Below the pieces are notes generated by a model. That model was not told the DNA's origin. It ran no database searches and saw nothing but the letters and a program-made list of their open reading frames with translations. DNA of 64,000 nt from Sphingomonas sp. KRR8. Its GTDB lineage: Bacteria > Pseudomonadota > Alphaproteobacteria > Sphingomonadales > Sphingomonadaceae. The stretch covers positions 2,228,001 to 2,292,000 of the forward strand of contig NZ_CP097462.1 of NCBI RefSeq assembly GCF_023559245.1, in the 5' to 3' direction. Below are positions 37,587 to 48,041 of this stretch, piece by piece; position 1 is the first letter of the stretch; each line of letters begins with the position of its first letter. Both the position numbers and the translations under genes were made by a program.

Positions 37587-38462
37587 TCAGCGCGCCGGCA
37601 CCCGGCGGACGGGTATCGGCGCGTTGCACAGGTCAACGCCGCCCGCCTTCACGCGGTAGAAATCGTCGTCGCGGTTCGCCCGCCGGTCGAGGTAGGCGGC
37701 GAAGGCCGGGCTGGTTTCGGTCAGATATTCGAAGGCCGGGCGCTCGCTTCCGGGGAGGGCGCTGGCCAGACGGACCTGAGCAATCTTCTTCGCGACGCTG
37801 CCTTCCTTGTAGAAGCCGAGCGCCTCTGTCCCCCGGGGTAGTGCCGACATCTGCTCGATGCCTTCGATCACTCGGCCGACCAGGGCGATGTTGCGGTCGA
37901 GCTGGCGCGGCGCTTGCCCGATCACCGCATAGAGTTCGCCGCCCATGCCGGTGTCGGGCGAAAGGTCCCGGCCAACCCCGACCATGCCGTAGCAGTGGGT
38001 CAAACTGACGCTGCCATCCTTATACCGGGCAACCGGCCAGCCTCCCGCAAAGCCGACCCGTGCCGCATAAGCGTCGGCAAAGCCGAGCGGCCGGATGACG
38101 AGGCCGCGCGGGCTGCGGACATATTCGGCCGGCGGCTTGGCGACGATTCCGGGGGGAAGCGTCTTCTTGGCGTCGTTCGTTCCCCATTGGGCGACATAAT
38201 TGTCCTGCACCCGGTAGATGGCGCTGCCCGTCCAGTAGCCGCTGTTCGCAAGCCGCCGGATGTTGGCGACGTGCACGGGCGCGAAGCCGGGCGCGAGCTG
38301 CACGATCGTCCGCCCGCCGCCCTCATAATCGATCACCAGCAGGTCGTCGGCGGGGATTGCCCGCCAGGCCGAGGCCGGCGCGGCGGCGACAATCTCCGGC
38401 GGGGTGCGCGGCGGCTTGGCCGGAGCAGGCGCAGCGGCGAGGGCAAGGGCGAGGCTGAGCAA
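37587..38462 (-). CDS. Exported cyclophilin-type peptidyl-prolyl isomerase, divergent
   Basis: A 291-residue protein. [35 protein letters not shown] is the opening of the cyclophilin fold, but the usual FHRVIPGFMVQGG is replaced by [41 protein letters not shown] is the later core. The only plausible start is TTG at 38462, with CAGGAG 7 nt upstream, giving a signal-like [15 protein letters not shown]. No ATG or GTG lies in frame nearby. Active-site divergence makes isomerase activity uncertain. Confidence 0.82.
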   Translation of the reverse strand: MLSLALALAAAPAPAKPPRTPPEIVAAAPASAWRAIPADDLLVIDYEGGGRTIVQLAPGFAPVHVANIRRLANSGYWTGSAIYRVQDNYVAQWGTNDAKKTLPPGIVAKPPAEYVRSPRGLVIRPLGFADAYAARVGFAGGWPVARYKDGSVSLTHCYGMVGVGRDLSPDTGMGGELYAVIGQAPRQLDRNIALVGRVIEGIEQMSALPRGTEALGFYKEGSVAKKIAQVRLASALPGSERPAFEYLTETSPAFAAYLDRRANRDDDFYRVKAGGVDLCNAPIPVRRVPAR

Positions 38463-38510
38463 GGGCGCACTCCTGATGACGTGGTTCGTGTGCCTTGCTA
38501 ACGAAGGGTC

Positions 38511-39671
38511 ATGTTCCTTGCCAGACTGATGCTCCTGGGCGCGGGCGAGCTGGGCCGCGAGTTCGCCATCGCCGCCAAGCGGCTCGGCTGCGAAGTGATC
38601 GCCTGCGACCGCTATGAGCGCGCGCCCGCCATGCAGGTCGCGGACGCCTGCGAAGTCTTCTCCATGCTGGACGGAGCGGCGCTGCGGGCCGCGGTGGAGA
38701 AGCATCGCCCGAACGTGATCGTGCCGGAAATCGAGGCGATCGACACGGCCACGCTGGCGACGCTGGAGGCCGCGGGTTGGCGGGTGGCGCCATCGGCCAA
38801 GGCGGCGCAGCTGACCATGAACCGCGATGGCATCAGGGACTTTGCGGCGCAGGAGCTGGGGCTGGAGACGAGCCGCTACCGCTTCGCCGAAAGCCGGGAG
38901 GAGGCGCTCGCCGCGATCGACCACGTGGGGCTGCCATGCGTGGTGAAGCCGGTCATGTCGTCGTCGGGCAAAGGGCAGAGCACCGCCAGGACCGCCGAGG
39001 AGGTGGGAGCGGCCTACGACTATGCCGTCGCCAACATGCGCGGCGACCGCCCGCGCGTGATCGTCGAGGAGTTCATCGCCTTCGACAGCGAGATCACGCT
39101 GCTGACCGTCAGCGCCGCGGACGGCATCCATTATTGCGATCCGATCGGCCATCGCCAGGAGGCCGGCGACTATCGCGAGAGCTGGCAGCCCGCCGCAATG
39201 CAGCCGGCCACGCTCAGGTCAGCGCAGAGCCAGGCGGGCAAGGTCGTGGCGGCGCTTGGCGGGCACGGCATCTTCGGGGTGGAATTCTTCGTCGCCGGTG
39301 ACCGGGCCATCTTCTCCGAACTGAGCCCGCGGCCGCACGACACGGGCATGGTCACGCTGGTCAGCCAGTCGCCCAACGAGTTCGAGCTTCACCTGCGCGC
39401 CATCCTCGGCCTGCCGGTCGCGCCGATCCTGCAGAGCGGGCCGGCGGCGTCGGCCGTGATCCTGGCCGATCGGGAGAGCGAACGATTCTCCTTCACCGGC
39501 GTGGCCGAGGCGCTTGCCACCGGGGCCGAGCTGCGCCTGTTCGGCAAGCCCAAGACGTTGCGCAACCGCCGGATGGGCGTTGCCCTGGCACGAGGCGACA
39601 GCGTCGAGCAGGCGGTCGCCCATGCGGTCGATGCAGCCGGCAAGGTCCGCCTGCGTTATGAGGAAGAATGA
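38511..39671 (+). CDS. purT: Formate-dependent phosphoribosylglycinamide formyltransferase
   Basis: An ATP-grasp enzyme that uses formate to make formyl-GAR, bypassing Pur[22 protein letters not shown], the [14 protein letters not shown] loop, [14 protein letters not shown], and [16 protein letters not shown] match. Length 386. Only 48 nt separate it from the start of the divergent isomerase gene, so both promoters must be compact or overlap. Followed by a lipoprotein gene that overlaps its frame end. Confidence 0.95.
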   Translation: MFLARLMLLGAGELGREFAIAAKRLGCEVIACDRYERAPAMQVADACEVFSMLDGAALRAAVEKHRPNVIVPEIEAIDTATLATLEAAGWRVAPSAKAAQLTMNRDGIRDFAAQELGLETSRYRFAESREEALAAIDHVGLPCVVKPVMSSSGKGQSTARTAEEVGAAYDYAVANMRGDRPRVIVEEFIAFDSEITLLTVSAADGIHYCDPIGHRQEAGDYRESWQPAAMQPATLRSAQSQAGKVVAALGGHGIFGVEFFVAGDRAIFSELSPRPHDTGMVTLVSQSPNEFELHLRAILGLPVAPILQSGPAASAVILADRESERFSFTGVAEALATGAELRLFGKPKTLRNRRMGVALARGDSVEQAVAHAVDAAGKVRLRYEEE

Positions 39672-39682
39672 GGAGCCAGACC

Positions 39683-40114
39683 ATGCGCACCCTGATCGCG
39701 ACCACCCTGCTGCTGAGCCTCGCCGCGTGTGACAGCGGCTCGAAGCAGCCAGCGACCACGGCTCCGCAACAGAAGATCATGGTCCGCAGTCCCGAGCAGG
39801 ACGCGCTGCACAACCTCGACACGATGAACCGCGACATCGGCCTGAAGCGCGCCATCCAGGACAGCGGCATGCCGTGCAAGCGCGTCACCAAGTCCGGCTA
39901 TGTGCAGGAGTATAATACGCTGTCGATGTGGTCGGCGACCTGCGCCGACAAGCGCGAGTGGGCGATCTTCGTCGGTCCGGATGGCAGTGCCCAGGTGCGG
40001 CCGTGCGAGGATGAGGAACGGCTGAAACTGCCGCCGTGCGTCATTGCCGCCGATCCGACGGGGCGCACCTCACGCGCGCAGCAGGGACGGCCGGTCCAGA
40101 CCCAACAGCAGTAG
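39683..40114 (+). CDS. Putative lipoprotein
   Basis: A 143-residue protein with a lipoprotein signal (RTLIATTLLLSLAAC, lipobox LAAC) and three further Cys (MPCKRV, ATCADK, VRPCED, plus PPCVI), probably disulfide-bonded. The SMWSATCADKREWAIFVGPDGSAQVRPC segment recurs in small sphingomonad proteins of unknown role. AGGAG lies 7 nt before the ATG at 39683, which I prefer over the ATG at 39668 overlapping purT. Confidence 0.75.
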   Translation: MRTLIATTLLLSLAACDSGSKQPATTAPQQKIMVRSPEQDALHNLDTMNRDIGLKRAIQDSGMPCKRVTKSGYVQEYNTLSMWSATCADKREWAIFVGPDGSAQVRPCEDEERLKLPPCVIAADPTGRTSRAQQGRPVQTQQQ

Positions 40115-40139
40115 GCAGACAGGAAGGCTCGTCAGCGCA

Positions 40140-40436
40140 TCAGTTGCACTGACGGGTCTCCTTATACTCGCCGGAAGCGGTCTTTTCCTTGACCACGAGG
40201 CAGCTGCCCTGGCGCACTTCCTCGCGCCAGCTGCCGTCGGGATTGACCACGCGATTGCCGGGCTTCGGCACGCGCTGGCCGTTGCAGATCATGTAGTTGA
40301 GGCCCGGAGGCGAGGTGCATTGGCCGTTGTTGCCGCCGGCAGGCTGCGCCGACGCGCCGGTCGCACCGATTGCTCCGGCTGCCACAAGGGCGCCGAGACC
40401 GAGAAGGGTGCGAAGGGTGTTCGTCATGGTCGTCAT
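40140..40436 (-). CDS. Small exported protein of unknown function
   Basis: About 98 residues. A signal peptide (LRTLLGLGALVAAGAIGATGASA) is followed by a short domain with four Cys (GQCTSPP, YMICNG, GSCLVV, RQCN) that could form two disulfides. Start at the ATG at 40436 or three codons later at 40427; neither has a well-spaced ribosome site. Function unknown. Confidence 0.65.
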   Translation of the reverse strand: MTTMTNTLRTLLGLGALVAAGAIGATGASAQPAGGNNGQCTSPPGLNYMICNGQRVPKPGNRVVNPDGSWREEVRQGSCLVVKEKTASGEYKETRQCN

Positions 40437-40594
40437 CACTCCAGTCCCATCCATATAGGAAGGCAGAGCTTAACGGCCAATGGACGGCCAGCCGGTGCAG
40501 GTCAGCGGTGAATCGAGGCGACGATCATCAGCCACGACCTACTGTGGGACTGCTTAGCCCTGCCGAACCCGTCGGCAGAGCATCCCCCGGATCT

Positions 40595-40720
40595 TCAGCC
40601 CTGACGGGCTTTGAAGCGGCGGTTCGTCTTGTTGATGACGTAGGTGCGGCCGCGACGACGGATCACGCGGCAATCCCGGTGACGATCCTTGAGCGACTTC
40701 AGGGAATTGCGAATCTTCAT
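40595..40720 (-). CDS. rpmJ: Large ribosomal subunit protein bL36, zinc-free type
   Basis: A 41-residue basic protein ([19 protein letters not shown], then [21 protein letters not shown]). It matches bL36 but has a single Cys, so it is the zinc-independent C-minus form common in alphaproteobacteria. It is a stand-alone gene, not in the spc operon. Flanks: 158 nt before and 137 nt after without other genes. Confidence 0.95.
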   Translation of the reverse strand: MKIRNSLKSLKDRHRDCRVIRRRGRTYVINKTNRRFKARQG

Positions 40721-40858
40721 GACCGGGCCTGCCCGTTTCTCTTGTTCTGGTTGTCAGCTGACGCCCTGACGGGCTTCGGTGGCGGCGCTTATGGGAGGGG
40801 TCGCGCAGAGTCAAGGCAAGGGGGCAGGTGATGCGTCCCGCAACCCCTTGCATTCACC

Positions 40859-42517
40859 TCATCGAGCGGCCTTCGGCTGTCCGGGGGCGAAGGCCTTGCC
40901 GAAGTAGCTGTCGCCATACCAGCGCGGCCGCTGGTCCGTGTCGGCGAGGTCACGCGAGATGCGGTAGTTGAGCTCGGCATAACGGGCGAGCTGGTCCCAC
41001 TCGATCGCCTGGGAAAGGTCGTCGCGGACACTGTGATAGCGTTCGGCGAAGAAGTTGGCCCACACGTCCTTTCCGCGTCCACCGAAGCCGGTCATCAGCA
41101 GGATGGCCGGAACCCCGCGTTTGGCCAGCGTGTAGTGGTCGGAGCGGACGAAGATCGACTGCTCCGGCATGGGGTCGGGCGAGACCTTGACCCCCATGCT
41201 GCCCGCCGCGGCCGTGACGGTCCTGGCGACCGTGTTGTGGGGCGCACCGAAGGCGACCACGTCGGTGAACGGGTAGAGCGGCAGAGGCATGTCGAGGTCG
41301 ACCGCCGCAGCCACCTGGGCCAGCGGAACGGTCGGGTGAGCGGCCCAGTAATCGGCGCCGAGCAGGCCCAGTTCCTCGCCGGTGTTGGCGATGAACAGCA
41401 CCGAGCGGCGCGGCGGCTTGCCCGAGGCGACGAATTCGCGCGCGGCCTCCAGCATGGTGGCGACGCCAGCGCCATTGTCCAGCGCGCCATTGTAGATGGC
41501 GTCCTCGCCGGGTTTGGCGTCTTTCTTGATCCCGAGGTGGTCGAGGTGCCCCATCAGCACGACGTACTCGGCCTTCAGCCGAGGATCGGTGCCGGGCAGC
41601 AGGCCGACCACTTCAGGGCTGGTGAAGTCTTCCCAGCGGCTATTGGCTTCGACCCCGATGGTGGCGGGGAGCGCGAAACCCGCCGGGCTGCGGCCGCCGC
41701 GCGAGGCTTCGGTGCGGACCTGTTCAAGCGTCCGGGACGCACCGGCGAACAGCTGCGCGGCCGCGGTGCTGGACATGGCCATGCGGAAGCGCAGGCCCTT
41801 GGGCGTGCTGCCCGCCTCACCGTTTGCATCCACCCAGTCGGTGGCGGAGCCGCGGCCGTACTGGCGCAGGCGGCTGCTGTCGCCGGTGCGGCCGATCTCG
41901 ATCAGGCCGATGGCGCCGGCCTTGGCCGCCATTTGCGCCTTCACGGAGGAGAGGTGTGCCGCGACCTCGGTGTCCATGCCCGGCGGAGTGCCTTCAAGCA
42001 CCACCACCGTCTTGCCCGCGACGTTCAGCCCGCGAAAGTCGTCGGTGCCGAGCGCGGGATCGCTGAGGCCGTAGCCGGCGAAGACGAGCTGCGAGGAGAG
42101 CTTGCGCTGCTTTTCGGTGAGGCTGGGGCGGAGCGACACGTCGCTGCCCCAGGCGAGGCGGGTGATCTTGCCGCCAGTCGTGAGGGAGACGACCGGCGTC
42201 CCGTCGTGGCTGGCTCGGCGCAGGGGCACGCGCTGGAGCCAGTCACCGCCGGTGCCGCCCGGCTGGAGTCCGAGGGCGCGGAATTGCGCGGCGACATAGC
42301 GGGCCGCGATCTCGTGACCGCGCGCGCCGCTGCCGCGCCCCTCGAGCAGGTCGTCAGAGAGGAATTCGACGTGCGAGCGGACGCGATTGGCGGCAGCGCT
42401 GAGTTCGGCGGAGGGGGCGGCGGGAGCGGGCTGGGCCGGCGTCGCGGGAACGGTGGCGCCCAGCAGGGCGAAGGCGGCGAAAGGCGCGAGCGCGAATGGA
42501 AGGCGGATGGAAATCAC
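40859..42517 (-). CDS. M28-family zinc peptidase
   Basis: A 552-residue exported peptidase. Signal peptide (ALAPFAAFALLGATVPATPA), a PA-domain-like insert (about 130-290), and the M28 core: MGHLDHLG (His), NGALDNGAGV (bridging Asp), NTGEELGLLG (Glu), VDLDMPL (Asp) and ERYHSVRDD (His). Start GTG at 42517 with AGGAG overlapping the galE stop. The substrate is unknown; related proteins cleave peptides from the N-terminus. Confidence 0.92.
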   Translation of the reverse strand: MISIRLPFALAPFAAFALLGATVPATPAQPAPAAPSAELSAAANRVRSHVEFLSDDLLEGRGSGARGHEIAARYVAAQFRALGLQPGGTGGDWLQRVPLRRASHDGTPVVSLTTGGKITRLAWGSDVSLRPSLTEKQRKLSSQLVFAGYGLSDPALGTDDFRGLNVAGKTVVVLEGTPPGMDTEVAAHLSSVKAQMAAKAGAIGLIEIGRTGDSSRLRQYGRGSATDWVDANGEAGSTPKGLRFRMAMSSTAAAQLFAGASRTLEQVRTEASRGGRSPAGFALPATIGVEANSRWEDFTSPEVVGLLPGTDPRLKAEYVVLMGHLDHLGIKKDAKPGEDAIYNGALDNGAGVATMLEAAREFVASGKPPRRSVLFIANTGEELGLLGADYWAAHPTVPLAQVAAAVDLDMPLPLYPFTDVVAFGAPHNTVARTVTAAAGSMGVKVSPDPMPEQSIFVRSDHYTLAKRGVPAILLMTGFGGRGKDVWANFFAERYHSVRDDLSQAIEWDQLARYAELNYRISRDLADTDQRPRWYGDSYFGKAFAPGQPKAAR

Positions 42518-43521
42518 TCCTGTCCGGCGAGCCGCCGCTCAAAGGCGAGCGCGGTGCCGATGATGTGCTCGATGGCGTCATGCTTCGGGCTCCACCCCAG
42601 CCGTTCGACGAGACGGCGGTTGGAAGCGACCAATTGCGGCGGATCGCCCGCGCGACGCGGTCCCATGCGCCGCTCGATCGGGGTGCCGTTCACCTTGTCG
42701 AGTGCGTCGAGCATCTGCAGCACGGAGAAGCCGCGCCCGTAGCCGCAGTTCATGGTCAGGTTCTCGTCCGGGCTGGCGATCAGCGCCTGCAGGGCGGCGA
42801 CGTGCGCGTCGGCGAGGTCGGAGACGTGGATATAGTCGCGGATGCAGGTGCCGTCGGGTGTGGGATAATCGGTCCCGAACACGTCGACATGGGTGCGCTT
42901 GCCGATGGCGGCTTCGCAGGCGACCTTGAGCAGGTGGGTCGCGCCCTTGCTCGCCTGGCCCGAACGGCCCTGCGGGTCGGCGCCGGCGACGTTGAAATAG
43001 CGCAGCGCCCCATAATTGAAGCCGTGCGCCACCGAGCAGTCGCGCAGCATGATCTCCGTCATCAGCTTGGACGAGCCGTAGGGATTGATCGGGACCTTGG
43101 GATCGTCCTCGTCGACCGGCACCTTTTCGGGTGCGCCGTAGGTCGCGGCCGTCGAGGAGAAGAGGATGTGGCGGATGCCGCAGGCGACGGCGCTCTCGAT
43201 CAGGCTGTGGGAGGCGACCGTGTTGTTGCGATAGTAGAGGAGCGGGTTCTCAACGCTCTCCGGGACCACGATCGAGCCGGCGAAGTGCATGATCGCGCCG
43301 ACCCGATGTTCACGCAGGAACGGTTCGATGGCGGCCTTGTCGGCGACATCGGCCTGAAGAAAGGGGACGCCCTCGGGCACGGTCTCGCGGCGGCCGTTCG
43401 ACAGGTCGTCGATCACCACGGTCGGCCAGCCGGCGTCGGTCAATGCCAGCACGGCGTGACTGCCGATATAGCCGGCGCCGCCGGTGACGAGAACGGTCGG
43501 ACGGGGTTGCGCGCTCACCAT
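42514..43521 (-). CDS. galE: UDP-glucose 4-epimerase
   Basis: Interconverts UDP-glucose and UDP-galactose. TGGAGYIGSHAVLAL is the NAD motif; FSSTAATYG has the catalytic Ser/Thr and NPYGSSKLMTE the Tyr-Lys pair. RYFNVAGADPQG and GFSVLQMLDALDKVNG complete the match; length 335. Its stop overlaps the start of the M28 gene by 4 nt. Divergent from the M14 gene. Confidence 0.95.
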   Translation of the reverse strand: MVSAQPRPTVLVTGGAGYIGSHAVLALTDAGWPTVVIDDLSNGRRETVPEGVPFLQADVADKAAIEPFLREHRVGAIMHFAGSIVVPESVENPLLYYRNNTVASHSLIESAVACGIRHILFSSTAATYGAPEKVPVDEDDPKVPINPYGSSKLMTEIMLRDCSVAHGFNYGALRYFNVAGADPQGRSGQASKGATHLLKVACEAAIGKRTHVDVFGTDYPTPDGTCIRDYIHVSDLADAHVAALQALIASPDENLTMNCGYGRGFSVLQMLDALDKVNGTPIERRMGPRRAGDPPQLVASNRRLVERLGWSPKHDAIEHIIGTALAFERRLAGQE

Positions 43522-43643
43522 GCTGTTAACTGCTCCTCAAGGCCCACCGCCCATGGGGCCGCTAGACGTTTTCTTGCTGACGGCGCAAGCGGTCAGCCTT
43601 AAGGACCCGTCCCGACAATATTAACCACATCCCAGCGGGGCTC

Positions 43644-44771
43644 ATGAGCATCACGATTTCGAGCGCATTCGATTCGGGCAACATCCGGGTCGTGAAGCAG
43701 GACGGCGCGGCGATCGACCTGGAGATCGTCGCCGACCACATGAGCGACTTCTACCAGTGGTTCCATTTCCGGCTGGCCGGGGCGGCGGGCCAGGAAGTCA
43801 CGCTGCGCATCACCAACTGCGCGGGCAGCGCCTATCCGCACGGCTGGCCCGACTACAAGGCGCGCGTCAGCCATGACCGCGAGGAGTGGGTGCTGGCGGA
43901 GAACACCAGCTATGCCGACGGCGTGCTGACGATCCGGCTGACCCCCAGCAGCGACGTCGTTTGGCTGGCCTATTTCGCGCCTTATTCGATGGAGCGGCAC
44001 CACGACCTCGTCAGCAGCTTCGCGCAGATCGAGGGCGTCGGATATCGCAGCCTTGGCAAGAGCCTGGATGGACAGGACATCGACTGCCTGACCATCGGTG
44101 AAGGCCCGCTGACCGCATGGATCTATGCCCGCCAGCATCCGGGCGAAAGCATGGCCGAATGGTTCATGGAAGGCGCGCTGGAGAAGCTGGCCGACCCGGA
44201 CGATCCCGTCGCCCGCGCGCTGCGCAAGGCCGTGACCTTCCACCTGGTGCCGAACATGAATCCGGACGGTTCCAAGCGCGGGCACCTGCGCACCAACGCG
44301 GTCGGCGTGAACCTCAACCGCGAGTGGCACGCGCCCTCGGCCGAGAAGAGCCCCGAAGTGCTGTGCGTCCGCAATGCGATGGACGCCCAGGCGCCGGACT
44401 TCGCGATGGACATCCATGGGGACGAGGCGATCCCCGCCAACTTCCTCGCCGGGTTCGAGGGCATTCCCTCGTTGACCGAGCGGCAGACGCGCCTGTTCAA
44501 GCTGTTCAGCGACACGCTGGAGCGGCTCTGCCCCGACTTCCAGACGGCGCAGGGCTATGAGGTCCCGGCTCCGGGCCAGGCCAACATGAGCATGTCCACC
44601 ACCCAGCTGGCCGAGCGTTACGGCTGCCTGTCGATGACGCTGGAGATGCCGTTCAAGGACAATTTCGACATGCCCGATCCGCTCTACGGCTGGAGCCCGG
44701 AGCGGTCCAAGTATCTGGCGCACCATTGCCTTGGCGCGCTGCACGCGATCCTGTCGGACCTGAAGGCCTGA
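43644..44771 (+). CDS. M14-family cytosolic carboxypeptidase-like protein
   Basis: A 375-residue zinc carboxypeptidase of the CCP (deglutamylase-like) subfamily. The N-terminal beta domain (about 1-120, with [18 protein letters not shown]) precedes the catalytic domain: zinc ligands in [11 protein letters not shown] (HxxE) and MDIHGDE (His), substrate Arg in VNLNREW, catalytic Glu in MTLEMPFKD. No signal peptide. Bacterial members have no settled substrate. gpmA follows 4 nt later. Confidence 0.9.
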   Translation: MSITISSAFDSGNIRVVKQDGAAIDLEIVADHMSDFYQWFHFRLAGAAGQEVTLRITNCAGSAYPHGWPDYKARVSHDREEWVLAENTSYADGVLTIRLTPSSDVVWLAYFAPYSMERHHDLVSSFAQIEGVGYRSLGKSLDGQDIDCLTIGEGPLTAWIYARQHPGESMAEWFMEGALEKLADPDDPVARALRKAVTFHLVPNMNPDGSKRGHLRTNAVGVNLNREWHAPSAEKSPEVLCVRNAMDAQAPDFAMDIHGDEAIPANFLAGFEGIPSLTERQTRLFKLFSDTLERLCPDFQTAQGYEVPAPGQANMSMSTTQLAERYGCLSMTLEMPFKDNFDMPDPLYGWSPERSKYLAHHCLGALHAILSDLKA

Positions 44772-44775
44772 GCTG

Positions 44776-45465
44776 ATGCCGACGCTCGTCCTGCTTCGCC
44801 ACGGCCAGTCGCAGTGGAACCTCGAGAACCGCTTCACCGGCTGGTGGGACGTCGACCTGACGGAGGCCGGTGTCGCGGAGGCCGCGGCGGCCGGCGCGCT
44901 GCTCAAGGACAAGGGGTTCGACTTCGACCGCTGCTTCACCTCGGTCCAGAAGCGCGCGATCAAGACGCTGAACCTGGTGCTCGACGAGATGGAGCGGTTG
45001 TGGCTGCCGGTCACCAAGGACTGGCGGCTGAACGAGCGGCATTATGGTGGCCTGACCGGGCTCAACAAGGCCGAGACTGTCGCCAAGGTCGGCGAGGAGC
45101 AGGTCAAGACCTGGCGCCGCAGCTTCGATGTGCCGCCGCCGCCACTGGAGGGGGACAGCCCCTATGCCGTGCTGCAGGACGATCGCCGCTACGCCGGCGT
45201 GGCCGTTCCCGCGACCGAGAGCCTCAAGGACACGATTGCGCGAGTGCTGCCTTACTATGAGGCGGAGATCGCGCCGGCGCTGAAGCGCGGCGAGCGGGTG
45301 ATCGTCGCGGCGCACGGCAATTCACTGCGGGCATTGGAGAAGCAGCTGTCCGGGATATCGGACGCGGACATCGTGGGGCTGGAGATCCCGACCGGGCAGC
45401 CGATCGTGTACGAACTGGACGATGACCTGTCGGTCAGGGATCGATATTATCTGAGCGAGCGGTAA
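44776..45465 (+). CDS. gpmA: 2,3-bisphosphoglycerate-dependent phosphoglycerate mutase
   Basis: Glycolytic mutase. [19 protein letters not shown] has the phosphorylated His; [26 protein letters not shown] and [15 protein letters not shown] with the second His are intact. Length 229 is normal. It starts 4 nt after the M14 gene and is probably co-transcribed. Confidence 0.96.
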   Translation: MPTLVLLRHGQSQWNLENRFTGWWDVDLTEAGVAEAAAAGALLKDKGFDFDRCFTSVQKRAIKTLNLVLDEMERLWLPVTKDWRLNERHYGGLTGLNKAETVAKVGEEQVKTWRRSFDVPPPPLEGDSPYAVLQDDRRYAGVAVPATESLKDTIARVLPYYEAEIAPALKRGERVIVAAHGNSLRALEKQLSGISDADIVGLEIPTGQPIVYELDDDLSVRDRYYLSER

Positions 45466-45472
45466 GGTTCGA

Positions 45473-46066
45473 CTAGGCCGCCGCCTTGTCCTCATACATG
45501 GCGCGGTCGGCACGGATCAGGACCTGCTCGGCGCAGTCGCCGTGCTCGATCATGGCGATGCCGATCGCGGCGCTCAGCGGAATGGGCTGGCCGTCGCAGC
45601 GGAACTCGCTGCCGGCGATCCGGTCGGCCAACCGGCTGGCGGTGTCGCTGGCCTGAATGAAGTCGGCCCGCTCCAGCAGTACGGCGAACTCGTCCCCGCC
45701 GAACCGTCCGACGCAATCGCTCTGCCGGACGTCGTTGATCAGCAGCTTCGCCAGATGAACGAGCGCCGCGTCGCCCGCATGGTGGCCGAAGCTGTCGTTG
45801 ACCATCTTCAAGCCATCGACGTCGATGAAAAGGATGGCCCCGCCGTCGCCGTAGCGATTGGTGCGGTCGATCAGTTTCTCGAGCTGGCGGGTGAAGCCGC
45901 GGCGGTTGAGCAGGGGAACCAGGCTGTCGTGATGCGCCAGCTGGTCGAGATCCTCGATCCGCTGCTCCAGCCGCGCGACTTCGGCGCGCAGCCGGCTGAT
46001 CTCCTCGATCAGTTCAGCGCGATCGACGTTATCGTCGGTACGAGCGACATTCAGCACGTCAGCCAT
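45473..46066 (-). CDS. Soluble diguanylate cyclase (GGDEF)
   Basis: A 197-residue protein that makes c-di-GMP. An N-terminal coiled coil (about residues 14-40, RAELIEEISRLRAEVARLEQR) precedes a GGDEF domain with RFGGDEF intact and an RxxD inhibitory site (RQSD) five residues before it, so product inhibition is likely. No sensor domain or membrane segment. Start at the ATG at 46066; the ATG at 46102 is possible. Ends 7 nt from the convergent gpmA. Confidence 0.9.
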   Translation of the reverse strand: MADVLNVARTDDNVDRAELIEEISRLRAEVARLEQRIEDLDQLAHHDSLVPLLNRRGFTRQLEKLIDRTNRYGDGGAILFIDVDGLKMVNDSFGHHAGDAALVHLAKLLINDVRQSDCVGRFGGDEFAVLLERADFIQASDTASRLADRIAGSEFRCDGQPIPLSAAIGIAMIEHGDCAEQVLIRADRAMYEDKAAA

Positions 46067-46140
46067 GACGATGGCCCCCAAGGTCACCGGATAATAGCGC
46101 AAAATTCCGACATTGCAGAGTCTTCATCAGTGGCTCGCTT

Positions 46141-46164
46141 GTCCCCGGCGTTGCACCGGGGGAC
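46141..46164 (+). other. Hairpin in the purE leader
   Basis: GTCCCCGG (46141-46148) and CCGGGGGAC (46156-46164) pair with one bulged G, 21 nt before the purE start. No T-tract follows. It may be a leftover terminator, a regulatory hairpin or nothing. Confidence 0.3.
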
Positions 46165-46185
46165 ACTCCTTCCTAAAGGCCGAAC

Positions 46186-46665
46186 ATGAGCGCGGCGGTG
46201 GGCATCATCATGGGCAGTTCTTCCGACTGGGAGACGATGCGCCATACGGCTGAAACGCTTGAGTCGCTGGGCGTCTCCCATGAAATCAGGGTGGTGTCCG
46301 CGCACCGAACGCCGGACCGGCTGTTCGAATATGCCAAGGCAGCGCGGGGTCGCGGGCTCAAGATCATCATCGCTGGTGCCGGCGGGGCCGCGCACCTGCC
46401 CGGGATGGCCGCGTCCATGACTAGCCTGCCGGTGCTGGGCGTGCCGGTGGAGAGCAAGGCGCTGGCGGGCGTCGACAGCCTGCTGTCGATCGTGCAGATG
46501 CCCGGCGGCGTTCCGGTCGGCACGCTGGCGATCGGCAAGCCAGGCGCGATCAACGCCGGCCTGCTTGCCGCCTCCATCCTCAGCCTGAGCGATGCGGCCC
46601 TGGCCGAGCGACTGGAAGCCTGGCGCGCGGCGCAGACGGAAGCGGTGGCAGAGTCGCCGGAGTGA
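46186..46665 (+). CDS. purE: N5-carboxyaminoimidazole ribonucleotide mutase
   Basis: Class I PurE, a purine-synthesis step working with Pur[28 protein letters not shown] with the catalytic His, and [13 protein letters not shown] are conserved; length 159. Coupled to purK through a GTGA overlap. Confidence 0.96.
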   Translation: MSAAVGIIMGSSSDWETMRHTAETLESLGVSHEIRVVSAHRTPDRLFEYAKAARGRGLKIIIAGAGGAAHLPGMAASMTSLPVLGVPVESKALAGVDSLLSIVQMPGGVPVGTLAIGKPGAINAGLLAASILSLSDAALAERLEAWRAAQTEAVAESPE

Positions 46666-47717
46666 TCGCACCGGGCGCGACCATCGGCATTGTCGGCGGC
46701 GGCCAGCTTGGCCGGATGCTGAGCGTGGCGGCGGCGCAGCTCGGCTACCGCACCCACATCTTCGATCCGCACGAGCAGCCCTGTGCGGCGGACGTCACAG
46801 CCGAGTTCACTCGCGCTGCTTTCGACGACCGCGCCGCGCTGGAGCGGTTCGCCGCGAGCTGTGACGTAGTGACCTACGAGTTCGAGAATCTGAGCGTGGA
46901 GCCGCTGGCGGGGATCGGCGACAAGCTCCGCCCGGGTACCCGCTCGCTGGCGGTCGCGCAGGACCGGGCCACCGAGAAGAGCTTCATCGAGCGGACGGGC
47001 GGAAGGGTCGCGCCGTGGCGCGCGGTCGAGAGCCTGGCCGAGGTCGAGCAGGCGGTGGCGGAGCTCGGCTGCCCGCTGGTGCTGAAGACCCGGCGCTACG
47101 GCTATGACGGCAAGGGCCAGGCGTGGGTCCGTGCGCCTGAGCAGGCCGCCGACGCCTGGGCCGCGATCAGCGAGCAGCCGGCGGTCGCCGAGCGCGGCAT
47201 GACATTCGCCGCCGAATTCTCGATCATTCTTGCGCGCGGCCTTGGCGGCGAGATCGCCATCCTGCCCGCTCCGCGCAACGATCACCGGGACGGCATCCTG
47301 CGCACCTCGACCGTGCCGGCCGGCCCGGTCGTCGCGCCGCTGGTCCCCGCCGCGGAGGCCATGGCCCGGGCGATTGCCGAGGCGCTTGGCCATGTCGGGG
47401 TGCTGACGGTCGAATTCTTTGCCTGCGCCGACGGTCCGGTGGTCAATGAGATTGCGCCGCGGGTCCACAACAGCGGGCACTGGAGCATCGAAGGCGCCGC
47501 CACCTCGCAATTCGAGCAGCACCTTCGCGCCATCCTCGACCTGCCGCTCGGCTCCACCGCGCTTCGCGGGAATGGTGCGACGATGGACAATCTGATCGGG
47601 GACGAGGTCCATCGCTGGCCCGAGCTCATCGCCGAGTCCGGTGCGTCGCTTCACCTCTACGGCAAGGGCGAAGCACGCCCGGGCCGCAAGATGGGGCATG
47701 TCACGCGGGTGCGTTGA
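46662..47717 (+). CDS. purK: 5-(carboxyamino)imidazole ribonucleotide synthase
   Basis: ATP-grasp enzyme carboxylating AIR with bicarbonate. [50 protein letters not shown] and [11 protein letters not shown] match; length 351. The GTG start at 46662 overlaps the purE stop. Confidence 0.96.
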   Translation: MIAPGATIGIVGGGQLGRMLSVAAAQLGYRTHIFDPHEQPCAADVTAEFTRAAFDDRAALERFAASCDVVTYEFENLSVEPLAGIGDKLRPGTRSLAVAQDRATEKSFIERTGGRVAPWRAVESLAEVEQAVAELGCPLVLKTRRYGYDGKGQAWVRAPEQAADAWAAISEQPAVAERGMTFAAEFSIILARGLGGEIAILPAPRNDHRDGILRTSTVPAGPVVAPLVPAAEAMARAIAEALGHVGVLTVEFFACADGPVVNEIAPRVHNSGHWSIEGAATSQFEQHLRAILDLPLGSTALRGNGATMDNLIGDEVHRWPELIAESGASLHLYGKGEARPGRKMGHVTRVR

Positions 47718-47744
47718 GGGGCCTGATCCGGATGTCGGTCCGGG

Positions 47745-47939
47745 TCAGCTCCGCAGCAGGAAGGATCCGATGAGCGCGCCGATGAGGGCTGCTGCCGTCC
47801 AGAGCGGGAGGGCCCGGCTGAGCAGGCTCGGCTCCCCTGCGCGTGCGATCGCCTGCGCCGCGAGCCGATCACCACGCCGTTGGCCATGCTCGGGCCGGGG
47901 TACATCGGGCGTTCGCCGCCGCTCCTGCATCGTCTTCAT
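47745..47939 (-). CDS. Possible small tail-anchored membrane protein
   Basis: A 64-residue ORF: an Arg-rich polar N-terminus, then one C-terminal hydrophobic segment (LPLWTAAALIGALIGSFLLRS). Composition fits a real small membrane protein, but no clear ribosome site is visible. The 368-nt gap between purK and the M16 gene holds nothing else apart from an inverted repeat. Moderate doubt. Confidence 0.45.
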   Translation of the reverse strand: MKTMQERRRTPDVPRPEHGQRRGDRLAAQAIARAGEPSLLSRALPLWTAAALIGALIGSFLLRS

Positions 47940-48041
47940 GCCGCTATTCTAGCGGAAACTCGCGGCCTGAGATCAGCCACATCCGGATGGTCCCAATTCG
48001 GATCAGTGGGTTCCCCGCAACGCGATTACGGTAAGGAGTGC

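Noticed and set aside
41033..42742. 569-codon plus-strand frame opposite the M28 peptidase and galE
   Set aside because: Same shadow pattern; crosses two real genes with intact catalytic motifs on the other strand.
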